Assembly (NCBI RefSeq): GCF_018140925.1 | Contig: NZ_CP073315.1 | Coordinates: 3,224,001-3,288,000 of the forward strand | DNA length: 64,000 nt | Source: Psychrobacillus sp. INOP01 | Lineage (GTDB): Bacteria > Bacillota > Bacilli > Bacillales_A > Planococcaceae | Direction of reading: 5' to 3' | Shown here: positions 8,108 through 16,627 of the stretch, in pieces | Layout of the letters: each line of letters begins with the position of its first letter | How positions within the stretch are numbered: position 1 is the first letter of the stretch | The notes under the pieces: generated by a model | The model's input: only the letters and a program-made list of their open reading frames with translations | Databases searched by the model: none | What the model was told of the DNA's origin: nothing | Made by a program: the position numbers and the translations under genes

Positions 8108-9610
8108 ATTTATCAAGGCTATTAGAACATAATGCCAGTAAGTATCCACTTAATGAGGCAGTAGTTGGGATGGGACAAAGACTTACCTACGAAGCATTAA
8201 ATAATCTTAAATAATCTTGTAGAGGAGTTGTCGACTGGATTATTAAAGAGAGGCATCAAGAAAGATGATAAGATTGTTCTATTTATGCCCAATGTTCCCG
8301 AATTTATCATTACTTATTTTGCAGCACATCGAATCGGAGCAGTAATCGTCCCGATCAATGCAAAGTCTACTCTAGCGGAAATAGAGTATATTTTAAAAGA
8401 TGCAGATTCAAAGATGTTCGTTGTGCATGAGCTTTTATTTGATACAGTAAAGGATTTACAAAATGAAAGTCTACTTGTAAAAACTGGTGGGGAGCACCAA
8501 GGATGGATTACGTTTAATGAATTAACTAAAGAAATAATGAAAGCGCTTCCTAAATCGTCTTCTACGGATGACGAGCCATCTACCATTCTATATACTTCTG
8601 GAACGACAGGACAGCCAAAAGGAGTGCTTTTCAGTCATCGTAATGTTCTAACTGTAGCGAAAATGATTTGTATTGAAATGGAAATGAAACCAGAAAGCCG
8701 TTTGCTGTTAATGATGCCACTTAGTCATTCAGCACCCCTTCATTTATTCATGGTAGCTGGTGTGATAGTTGGTGCCACACTCGTTTTAACGCCAACATTT
8801 ACACCTGATTTGCTGCTAAAAACGGTAGAGGAAGAGAAGACGACCCATTTCTTTGGCGCTCCTGTTGCATATTTAATGACTGGCAAGAATTCAGCAATCC
8901 AGCATACAGACTTAAGCTCGATGAAGTGGTGGATTTATGGGGGGGCACCATTGTCGAGTGGGGAGGTCTTATTTATGAAACAGGCTTTTAAAACGGATAA
9001 TCTTGTATGTGTTTACGGATTAACGGAGGCAGGTCCAAGTGGGACATTGCTGTTAGGACATGAACATGAGAAGAAAGCAGGTAGTATTGGGAAACGAGCA
9101 GCATTGTTTACGGAAATGAGAGTCGTAAATGCCAATGGAGAAGATGTAGGTGTAGCTGAGGTTGGAGAAATTTACCTTCGCGGTGACGGAACGATGTTAG
9201 GCTACTATAAAAATCCAGAAGCAACTGCAGCGACTTTTGACGGCGATTGGTTAAAGACAGGTGATTTAGCTCGCATTGATGAAGATGGATATATATTTAT
9301 CGTTGATCGAAAGAAGGACATGATTATTTCAGGAGGAGTAAATATTTATCCGAAGGAAGTGGAGGATGCTTTAATTACTTATGAAGCAGTTTCAGAAGTA
9401 GCTATTGTCGGGGTTCCACACGTAGAATGGGGCGAAACAGTTAAAGCTTATTTTGCAGCAACAAGAGCAGTCGAGACGAAGGAATTAATAGACCATCTGA
9501 ACGGAAAAGTATCCTCTTTCAAAATACCAAAGCTCTTTGAACAAGTCGAGGCTCTGCCACGGAATGCATCTGGGAAAATTCTGAAGCAGTCATTGAGAGA
9601 AGGAGGTTAA
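8104..9610 (+). pseudogene. acyl-CoA synthetase, frameshifted by a 10-bp tandem duplication
   Basis: AMP-forming fatty-acyl-CoA ligase. The start ATG 8104 overlaps the regulator stop and has GGGGAGG upstream. After about 36 codons AAATAATCTT is present twice in tandem (8199-8208 and 8209-8218), shifting the frame into a stop. Removing one copy restores ALNNLVEELSTG and a 498-residue enzyme. The rest is intact: P-loop YTSGTTGQPKG, the YGLTEAGPSG motif, TGDLARIDEDGY and the lysine near the end in PRNASGKILKQ. A TTG at 8228 directly behind GAGGAG might allow weak re-initiation of a 460-residue form. Loss of one copy would restore the gene. Confidence 0.85.
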
Positions 9611-9614
9611 TAAT

Positions 9615-11252
9615 ATGGTACGAGCAAATTACTTTGCAGGAGATGACTCATTACAGGATATTTTGCAAACAAAATTACATCCGACATTCCATGCATTTGC
9701 AAAGGATCAACTACAATCGTTTGGAAATTTAGTAGCAAATGAGATAGATGAACGCGCGCGACAAACCGATCGTGAAGGAGAGCCTAAGCTCGTTAAATAC
9801 AATAAGTACGGAGATGACCAGTCAATCGTTTGGGTAAATGAAGGCTATAAACAGACAGTAAAGGAAACATATGAAACCGGCATAGTAGGTTATTTGCATA
9901 AAGAAATACCTGAGCTTGGGCAAAAAGGAAACTATATTTATAGCTTTGCACAGGGGTATGTACTATCACAATCGGAACCTGGTTTTTATTGTCCCGTAAC
10001 ACTCACGATGGCTACCAGTTACCTACTAGATCATTATGCGAACGAGGAAGTGAAAGAAAGGTTTCTTCCCCATGTCATCGCAACAGGAGATACAGAGCTT
10101 TATGAAGGTGCAACTTTTTTAACGGAGCGTCAGGGTGGATCAGATGTAGGAGCTAACGAGGTAAAAGCTATAAAAGAGGGAGAGCATTATCGTTTATTTG
10201 GAGAGAAGTATTTTGCCTCCAACGCTGGAATGGCTGGTGTTGCCATGGTGCTAGCACGTATAGAGGGTGCCCCAAGTGGCTCGAAGGGGCTGACGTTATT
10301 TGCTGTTCCTTGGAAAAATACAGATGGTTCATTAAATGGCATTAAGATTCGTCGGCTGAAGGATAAACTGGGTGTTCGGGCAGTTCCGAGTGGCGAAGTA
10401 GAATTTGAAGGTGCTCTAGGATATATAGTTGGAGATTCAAGCAGTGGGCTGAAGTATATGCTGGAGGCACTGAATCTATCGCGTATTTGTAATACAATAG
10501 CATCGCTGGGCATTATGCGTCGTGCTTATAATGAGTCATATGCTTATGCGGAAAAACGGACAGCATTTGGAAACAAGTTAAATGAATTTCCAATGATTCA
10601 AGACTCCCTCGGTCGAATGCGTGCGAAATTAGAGATAGAACTCTATACAACCTTTGATCTGATTGAACAATATGATCGGGTCGTGAGTGGAGAGGCTTCG
10701 AAGGAAGAAGCAATTTTGAATCGATTGTTTATAGCTTTATTGAAGAAGGAAACGGCTGAACAAGCGATTCACTTTGCCTATGAGGCAATCGAGATGCACG
10801 GGGGTAACGGCTATATTGAGGACTTCGTAACTCCTAGATTATTACGCGATGCTCAGGTGCTTACAGTATGGGAAGGAACAGCGAATATCCTAGCACTAGA
10901 GCTTATACGATTGGTGAATAAATTCAGTGTCCATCATCTATTTGTTCAAACAATGGAGCAGCGACTTCAAAAATGTGAGGAATCAAACCTGAAATCCACC
11001 GTCCATGAAAAGCTCCAACAAATTAGCGAATCATTGGAGATATTCGCTAATTTACAAGAGGATATCCAAACGTTTGAAGCAAAAGCACTCGCTAAAGAAA
11101 TGGTACGATTGTATGAAAGCGTTGTAGCTATAGAAATTGCTGACAAACCTCATATCGGATTATTAAGTACTATTTATATAGAAGAAACATGGCAGCTACG
11201 TAAATTAGGAGATGCTATGCGGACCTGTGAGTGGTTTAAGGGTATCAATTAG
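9615..11252 (+). CDS. acyl-CoA dehydrogenase, AidB-like
   Basis: 545-residue flavoprotein acyl-CoA dehydrogenase. The FLTERQGGSDVGAN segment (about 173-186) and the extra C-terminal domain beyond 440 resemble the AidB/long branch rather than the 380-residue short-chain enzymes. Further family signatures are YAEKRTAFGNKL, EMHGGNGYIEDF and VWEGTANILALEL. It sits 4 bp behind the acyl-CoA synthetase with AGGAGG before the ATG, so the two are co-transcribed under the MerR regulator. A role in oxidation of an acyl-CoA made by the synthetase is likely. A nucleic-acid protective role, as proposed for E. coli AidB, is not suggested by context. Confidence 0.88.
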   Translation: MVRANYFAGDDSLQDILQTKLHPTFHAFAKDQLQSFGNLVANEIDERARQTDREGEPKLVKYNKYGDDQSIVWVNEGYKQTVKETYETGIVGYLHKEIPELGQKGNYIYSFAQGYVLSQSEPGFYCPVTLTMATSYLLDHYANEEVKERFLPHVIATGDTELYEGATFLTERQGGSDVGANEVKAIKEGEHYRLFGEKYFASNAGMAGVAMVLARIEGAPSGSKGLTLFAVPWKNTDGSLNGIKIRRLKDKLGVRAVPSGEVEFEGALGYIVGDSSSGLKYMLEALNLSRICNTIASLGIMRRAYNESYAYAEKRTAFGNKLNEFPMIQDSLGRMRAKLEIELYTTFDLIEQYDRVVSGEASKEEAILNRLFIALLKKETAEQAIHFAYEAIEMHGGNGYIEDFVTPRLLRDAQVLTVWEGTANILALELIRLVNKFSVHHLFVQTMEQRLQKCEESNLKSTVHEKLQQISESLEIFANLQEDIQTFEAKALAKEMVRLYESVVAIEIADKPHIGLLSTIYIEETWQLRKLGDAMRTCEWFKGIN

Positions 11253-11274
11253 GGACTTTTAGTATAAATCAATA

Positions 11275-11314
11275 AGAAAAGGCTATTCCATTTTATTGGG
11301 ATTAGCCTTTTTGA
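11275..11314 (+). terminator. rho-independent terminator
   Basis: AAAAGGCTA and TTAGCCTTTTT form the stem; it ends the regulator-synthetase-dehydrogenase operon. Confidence 0.75.
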
Positions 11315-11344
11315 GTCAGTATATATGGAAGAATATCCTGTTCA

Positions 11345-11420
11345 GCAAGTAAACGTCACCCGACGGCAAGTATTCACCTTCACCTCGGTTGCGTAAGTGA
11401 GTTCATCATGACCACAAGTA
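11345..11420 (-). repeat. degenerate phased array, word TTTACTTGC
   Basis: On the minus strand the word ACTTRC/ACTTGT occurs four times. Plus-strand starts of its complement are 11345, 11366, 11393 and 11414, giving steps of 21, 27 and 21 bp. The same word, in better form, makes the array at 23550-23642. It lies between two convergent genes. Confidence 0.4.
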
Positions 11421-11445
11421 ATCCACCAAATGCTACAACTTTTCT

Positions 11446-12351
11446 CTATTCAAGCTCCAAATGCTCCTTCAAATGCATTGTCACTTCATTTAGCTCTTCC
11501 TCTTCGGGTACATAGTACCAAATATTATTTATTCGCTTGCCACTTCCATTCGTTAGCGTAATAGATTCAACATTTGTAAGTGCATCCTTATAACCTTTTT
11601 GAATATCCATCATTTGATCGAACGTCATATTTGTACGGATGTTTTCCGCTAACGTGGTCAATAAATCCTTATAGTTGAGCAAGCTATTGAAAGAAGCTCC
11701 TTCTTTCAAAATGGCTAAGAGAACTTGTTTTTGTCGCTCCTGTCTCCCAAAGTCACCTAGCGGATCATTCATACGCATGCGCACATAACTAAGTGCCATA
11801 TCTCCATCTAAGTGAATCGGGCCATCTTCAAATAGATAACCGTTTTCTTCAAAAGCAGTACTGTTCTCGACTGTAACACCGCCAACACTATCGACAATTT
11901 TTAAAAAACTTTCCATATTAACCTGTACAACATAGTCAATCGGAATATCTATTAAGTTTTCTACAGAATGAAGTGCCATATCTATTCCACCAAATGCATA
12001 CGCGTGATTTAATTTATCCATTTTATCTAATCCAATGATTTCTGTATATGTATCTCTAGGGATACTCAATACTTTTATCGAAGCGAGGGAGGGATTAACG
12101 GTAAGAACTATAATAGTGTCTGAACGTCCAACATCCGCATCGCGTTCATCCACACCGAGTAATAATACCGAGATTGGCTCTTTTTCTATGAGCTCCACTT
12201 CCGTTTCTCGAAGATTAGAAACTTTGCGAATTTCGGGTTCGTGAATAGTTTCAAGTGTCGTAGTTACATTTTTATAAATACTAGTAGCATATACTGTTCC
12301 ACCTATAAGTAAGCAACTAATAATGGTAATCCAAATTATTTTCTTCGACAT
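11446..12351 (-). CDS. LCP-family wall polymer ligase (LytR-CpsA-Psr)
   Basis: 301 residues with one N-terminal membrane anchor (about 4-22) and an extracytoplasmic LCP domain. Visible landmarks are VLLLGVDERDADVGRSDT, LSIPRDTYTEI, HAYAFGG and MRMNDPLGDFGRQERQKQVL, which hold the Asp and Arg residues that bind the pyrophosphate lipid. LCP enzymes transfer teichoic acid or capsule-like polymers from undecaprenyl carrier to peptidoglycan. It is the first of two LCP genes in the window (the other at 33504), framing the cell-surface region. GAGGA precedes the start. Confidence 0.9.
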   Translation of the reverse strand: MSKKIIWITIISCLLIGGTVYATSIYKNVTTTLETIHEPEIRKVSNLRETEVELIEKEPISVLLLGVDERDADVGRSDTIIVLTVNPSLASIKVLSIPRDTYTEIIGLDKMDKLNHAYAFGGIDMALHSVENLIDIPIDYVVQVNMESFLKIVDSVGGVTVENSTAFEENGYLFEDGPIHLDGDMALSYVRMRMNDPLGDFGRQERQKQVLLAILKEGASFNSLLNYKDLLTTLAENIRTNMTFDQMMDIQKGYKDALTNVESITLTNGSGKRINNIWYYVPEEEELNEVTMHLKEHLELE

Positions 12352-12402
12352 TCATGGTCCTCATTTCTTATAACTACAAAGTCTTTTCGTAAATATATGA
12401 TT

Positions 12403-12433
12403 ACAAGCTTCAGATTATTAATCTGAAGCTTGT
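12403..12433. promoter_or_regulatory. 14-bp perfect inverted repeat in divergent spacer
   Basis: ACAAGCTTCAGATT-ATT-AATCTGAAGCTTGT lies between the divergent LCP and SLH-nucleotidase genes, about 50 bp and 145 bp from their starts. No T run follows, and no gene ends here, so an operator is more likely than a terminator. Confidence 0.45.
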
Positions 12434-12578
12434 GTTAGTATGCATAGTTTCTGATTTTATTAAACGTATTAAAAGAAGCCTACTTAAAAAACATAATTTA
12501 CTAAAATTTAATATTTAAAATTATCAAAACTATAGTATAGTTAAAGAGATTCACATTATAAAAAGGGATGGTGCAAGA

Positions 12579-14738
12579 ATGTATAAAAGAACTTATAAAA
12601 GTATAGCAGCATTAACGATTGCAGCTGGTTTAGGGTTAGCTTTAACACCTCAAACAAGTTTAGCAGCTGAGGGAGATTTCAACCTTACTGTTATGCATAC
12701 GAATGACTCACATGCGAACGTGGATGCAGTTGCAAAACGAGCGACTGTTGTAAAACAGATTCGTTCTGAGCACAAAAATAACCTGCTTCTAGACGCAGGA
12801 GATGTATTCTCTGGAACGCTATATTTTAACCAATATACTGGTTTAGCAGATTTAGAGTTTATGAATTTATTGAAATATGATGCGATGACTTTCGGAAACC
12901 ATGAATTTGACCTAGGTTCTACATCTGACGGTCATTTAGGTCTTACAGAGTTTATCAAAAAAGCTGAGTTTCCATTTGTAAGTGCCAATGTTGATTTTTC
13001 GAAGGATGCACTATTTAAAGGGCTTCAAAATAACGAATATTCATCAACAGCTGCCAATGGGGAAATATATAACGGGATTATCAAAGAAGTTGGTGGAGAA
13101 AAAGTCGGGATTTTTGGACTAACAACTGCAGAAACTGTGGATATTTCAAGTCCTAATGATATTGCATTCACTGATTATATTGAATCAGCAAAAAAAGCAG
13201 TAGCTGCATTTGAAAAAGCTGGAGTAAATAAAATCATTGCGTTAACTCATATTGGTTATGATGATGCGGCGAAATACGATAATGATTTATTGCTAGCAGA
13301 AAAAGTACCTGGAATCGATATTATCGTAGGTGGTCATACTCATACGAAACTGGACGCACCTAAAGAGTTAACTGTAAATGGGAAACCAGTTCTTATCGTT
13401 CAAGCAAATGAATACAATAAATTTTTAGGTCAATTAGATGTTTCATTCAATACTGAAGGTGTTATTACAGATCATACTGGAGTATTGCATGATGTTGCAG
13501 CAGTAGAAACTCCTGATGCTGAAACAGCTAAACTACTTAAACCGTATGCTGATTCTATAGAAAAAGTAAAAAATACTTCAACAGGTAAGGTAGCAGTAGA
13601 GGGACTTAATGGTGGACGCGGACTTTGGGGCGTTCGTGCTGGTGAAACGAATCTTGGTAACTTGATCACGGATGGTATGTTAGCGACAGCTAAAAAAATT
13701 GATGCTGAAACTGTTATTGCTATGCAAAATGGTGGAGGAATTCGTGCTTCTGTTGACGCAGGAGATATTACAGTTGGAGAAGTTTTGACTGTTATGCCTT
13801 TTGGTAATGCTTTAGCTATAGCGTCTGTGACAGGAGCAGAGATTAAATCTTTACTGGAACATGCTGTAAATGAGTTTCCTAAAGAAAAAGGAGCATTCTT
13901 ACATGTTTCTGGTTTAAAATACACTTTCGATGGTACTGCAGAAGCAGGTAAACGTGTTCTAAGTGTAGAAGTAAAAGAAGGCGATAAATATGTAAAATTA
14001 GATAATTCTAAAACATATAAAGTAGCAACAAACACATTTACTGCAAAAGGTGGAGATGGCTTTAAAGCCTTTGAAACTGCTTATGCTGAAGGTCGAGTAA
14101 GCGAACCAGGAAATGTAGACTGGGAAATGTTCATTGAATACATTACAACTCTTGAAAAAGTAAATCCAACCGAAGAGGGAAGAATAAACGCTGTAATACC
14201 ATTTAATGACGTTAAAGTAACTGACTGGCACTATTCATACATTCAAGATTTATTTTATCAAGGCTTATCAAAGGGAACTACTGATGCAACCTATTCACCA
14301 AGTAAACAATTGACGCGTGCTCAAGCTACGTCGTTAATCGTACGTGCACTTGGTCTGGAAGCAAAAGGAACAGCAACATTTACAGATACCGTTAATCTTC
14401 ATGCTGATACAAAAGCTGAAATTGCAGCTGCAGCAGAGGCTGGTATTGTAAAAGGTGTTAACGGAAAGTTCTTACCTAACCAACCTGTCACTCGCGCACA
14501 ATTTGCGTTAATGCTTAATAGAGCTTATGATGCAAAAGCAGAAGTAGACTATACAGTAAAAGAAAAAGCTACATTCTCGGATTTAGGGAAATATGATGGA
14601 GAGTTTGTAAAAGCTATTAATATGATAGAAGAACTAAATATTGGTTCTGGTACTGATGGGAAATTTAGACCTACAGAAGGAACAACTCGTGCTCAGGCTG
14701 CTAAATTTGTTTCTAACTTTAATAATCTATTAAAATAA
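12579..14738 (+). CDS. SLH-anchored 5'-nucleotidase / cyclic phosphodiesterase
   Basis: 719 residues, exported (signal peptide 1-30, cleavage near SLAA-EG). The metallophosphatase domain has VMHTNDSH (D43, H45), LDAGD (D72, D75), FGNHEF (N107, H108), the TH at 223-224 and GGHTHT (H253, H255), the full two-metal set. The 5'-nucleotidase C-terminal domain (about 335-510) has NGGGIRA and GGDGF. Three SLH domains (about 540-719) anchor it to pyruvylated wall polymer. Expected role: dephosphorylation of extracellular nucleotides for phosphate and nucleoside salvage. GGGATGG lies before the ATG. It is followed by its own terminator. Confidence 0.92.
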   Translation: MYKRTYKSIAALTIAAGLGLALTPQTSLAAEGDFNLTVMHTNDSHANVDAVAKRATVVKQIRSEHKNNLLLDAGDVFSGTLYFNQYTGLADLEFMNLLKYDAMTFGNHEFDLGSTSDGHLGLTEFIKKAEFPFVSANVDFSKDALFKGLQNNEYSSTAANGEIYNGIIKEVGGEKVGIFGLTTAETVDISSPNDIAFTDYIESAKKAVAAFEKAGVNKIIALTHIGYDDAAKYDNDLLLAEKVPGIDIIVGGHTHTKLDAPKELTVNGKPVLIVQANEYNKFLGQLDVSFNTEGVITDHTGVLHDVAAVETPDAETAKLLKPYADSIEKVKNTSTGKVAVEGLNGGRGLWGVRAGETNLGNLITDGMLATAKKIDAETVIAMQNGGGIRASVDAGDITVGEVLTVMPFGNALAIASVTGAEIKSLLEHAVNEFPKEKGAFLHVSGLKYTFDGTAEAGKRVLSVEVKEGDKYVKLDNSKTYKVATNTFTAKGGDGFKAFETAYAEGRVSEPGNVDWEMFIEYITTLEKVNPTEEGRINAVIPFNDVKVTDWHYSYIQDLFYQGLSKGTTDATYSPSKQLTRAQATSLIVRALGLEAKGTATFTDTVNLHADTKAEIAAAAEAGIVKGVNGKFLPNQPVTRAQFALMLNRAYDAKAEVDYTVKEKATFSDLGKYDGEFVKAINMIEELNIGSGTDGKFRPTEGTTRAQAAKFVSNFNNLLK

Positions 14739-14746
14739 ATACTAAC

Positions 14747-14781
14747 AAATCCCTTCATATACATTATATGAAGGGATTTTT
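14747..14781 (+). terminator. rho-independent terminator
   Basis: AAATCCCTTCATATA and TATATGAAGGGATTT form a 15-bp stem, followed by TTTAGG. Confidence 0.85.
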
Positions 14782-14834
14782 AGGTTTATAGTGGACTTTT
14801 CTTGTGTATACTTATTAGAAAGGAGGTAATTTAC

Positions 14835-15887
14835 TTGAAAAAGTTTAATAGATTCTTATTGCTGGGATTATTCATGGTCTTTTTGTTTCCAGGAATAGCG
14901 CAAGCTTCACTATTCACAGATGTCAGTGAAGATGAGTGGTATTATCCGGTATTAGTCTCCAATCAAAAGAATGAAATCATTACTGGTTATCCAGACGGAA
15001 CTTTTCGTCCGAATAATTCCATTAGTAAAGCCCAGGTAGCTCAAATTATTAATAGAGTCTTACAATTACCTGATTCTACTGATTACAAGCCCTCATTTAC
15101 AGACATCTCGAGTGATCATCCAGCATTTAGGGATGTAGCAGTGCTAACAAAAGCTGGTATATTTAATGATGGTCTGAATTTCAACCCCAATGATACATTA
15201 ACAAGAGCACAATTATCCAAGATTCTCGTTTTAATGAATGATTTTCAAGTTGAAAAAGAAGTAAAAGTTCCTTTCAAAGATGTACGAGAAGATCATTGGG
15301 CAGCACCTTACATAGCTTTTTTAGCTAAAACTGGAATTACAACTGGTAAAACGGAATCTTCCTTTGCACCTAGTAGTGCTGTTACCAGAGTCCAGGCATT
15401 AGTACTATTAGATAGAAGTTTAAAATATAAGAAAAACCCAGCAAAAAATGAGATTATGTATGATCCCTATGAAAAAGAATATAAAAGTATAGAACAAGCA
15501 AATGTGAGTTTTGTCTCTGAAACTATTAAACTAGTAAATGCCGAGCGTAAAAAACAAGGTTTGACTGCTTTAGTTGAAGACAAAACACTATCCCAAATAG
15601 CATTTATAAAAGCAGAGGACATGGTTCTACATAATTATTTTGAACATACTTCGCCGATATATGGAGCTCCTTGGGATATGGCAGATGGGTTTGGTTACTT
15701 TTATAAAACCTTTGGGGAAAATATTGCGCATGGCTACGAAGGGTCTGATGAGGTAGTCACCGCTTGGATGAACTCTCCTGGTCATCGGGCTAATATACTA
15801 AACAAAAAGTTTACGACAATTGGAGTAGGCATAGCTTTAAAGGATAATAACCAGTATTATTACGTCCATATGTTCTCCAGTAAATAA
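14835..15887 (+). CDS. SLH-domain CAP/SCP (YkwD-like) protein
   Basis: About 350 residues from a TTG start at 14835. The TTG is chosen because AAAGGAGGT lies 7 bases upstream and a clean signal peptide follows (KKFNRFLLLGLFMVFLFP..., cleavage after AQA). An in-frame ATG at 14802 has no such site. Three SLH domains (about 24-195) precede a CAP domain (about 228-348) with LVNAERKKQGL, HNYFEHTSP, FGENIAHG and WMNSPGHRANIL. Bacterial CAP proteins of this YkwD type are secreted and of unclear biochemical activity. The SLH part places it on the cell wall. Confidence 0.88.
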   Translation: MKKFNRFLLLGLFMVFLFPGIAQASLFTDVSEDEWYYPVLVSNQKNEIITGYPDGTFRPNNSISKAQVAQIINRVLQLPDSTDYKPSFTDISSDHPAFRDVAVLTKAGIFNDGLNFNPNDTLTRAQLSKILVLMNDFQVEKEVKVPFKDVREDHWAAPYIAFLAKTGITTGKTESSFAPSSAVTRVQALVLLDRSLKYKKNPAKNEIMYDPYEKEYKSIEQANVSFVSETIKLVNAERKKQGLTALVEDKTLSQIAFIKAEDMVLHNYFEHTSPIYGAPWDMADGFGYFYKTFGENIAHGYEGSDEVVTAWMNSPGHRANILNKKFTTIGVGIALKDNNQYYYVHMFSSK

Positions 15888-15892
15888 TATAA

Positions 15893-15934
15893 AAGCCGAA
15901 TCAAGTCACATTTGACATTGATTCGGCTTTTTTC
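15893..15934 (+). terminator. rho-independent terminator
   Basis: AAAAGCCGAATCA and TGATTCGGCTTTTTT form a 13-bp stem over a 15-base loop. Confidence 0.85.
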
Positions 15935-15945
15935 AAAAGATAAGA

Positions 15946-16210
15946 AAGTATATAAAAATGTCCCGTGAACACTGGGTTATTGGGACTTTAATGAAGGAAA
16001 AATACTGCTGATTTCCGTTTGAGGTGGAGACAAAGGAACGATGGCTAAGAATGCCACCTCGTGTGGCAACGCCTTCGTGACCAACATCCTGTTGGCCTCC
16101 GCAGGGTGAGCGATGAACCATTACCTACTATTGCGCGTTCGCCTGTGATGTTTCATCTGTCTCACTCATCCTGCCGGAGTCACCAACTTCCACTACAATT
16201 AATTAGTGTG
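15946..16210. repeat. mosaic intergenic repeat, copy B
   Basis: 15946-16033 is homologous to copy A at 2657. A 62-bp module at 16032-16094 (AAAGGAACGATGGCTAAG ... CCAACATCCTGTTG) also occurs, inverted, at 23021-23082. The GC-rich tail with GTGAGCGATGAACC and the end TTCCACTACAATTAA resembles copy C. The rest of the spacer up to 16627 shows no further gene apart from the short repeat at 16374. Confidence 0.7.
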
Positions 16211-16373
16211 TAGTACTCCACTATGGGGTTTGGCAAAGCATTTTGCTTAGATGATAAGATTGGTCCAATTTTATTTAGTAAAAATATCATCTGTGATCGC
16301 TGTTGCATTTGAATACATTATGAAATAGTAAGTACTATTGACTTCAATTATCTGTTTACATCAAGTGGACATG

Positions 16374-16426
16374 GTTGATTGGAGCGCTGTGCCCACGGAA
16401 AGCGTCCGCCCGGAGCAGAAATCAAC
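16374..16426. repeat. 53-bp mini-repeat with terminal inverted repeats
   Basis: GTTGATTGGAGC at one end and GGAGCAGAAATCAAC at the other, with GGAAAGCGTCCGCC inside. This looks like a deleted form of the long GC-rich Bacillales repeat whose other orientation (GGCGGACGCTTTCCGCGG) is seen at 22979. Confidence 0.6.
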
Positions 16427-16627
16427 GGCGGCATATCTATGTCTCTGTTCTGAAAGGACCAGGCGTCTTTTTCCCGGTTTTTCTTATAGAGAAGTAAGTA
16501 AATTCTCACCATCTTATCAATAAACCGATTAATTTGTAGGAAAATTAAAAAATTGAGTAAAAATGAGGATATTAATGGAAGGAGTTTTTTGATATTATCG
16601 TATAAGGATAAGGAGAGGAGCTCAAAA

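Noticed and set aside
13472-14035. Minus-strand frame of 187 codons inside the nucleotidase gene
   Set aside because: Shadow of the opposite-strand gene; the plus-strand frame has complete family motifs.
15933-16121. Minus-strand small protein in copy B of the intergenic repeat
   Set aside because: It lies wholly within an interspersed repeat and has no ribosome-binding site.
16553-16627. Upstream TTG start of the SLH amidase
   Set aside because: It would put 25 non-signal residues before a clean signal peptide; GTG 16628 has the proper ribosome-binding site.
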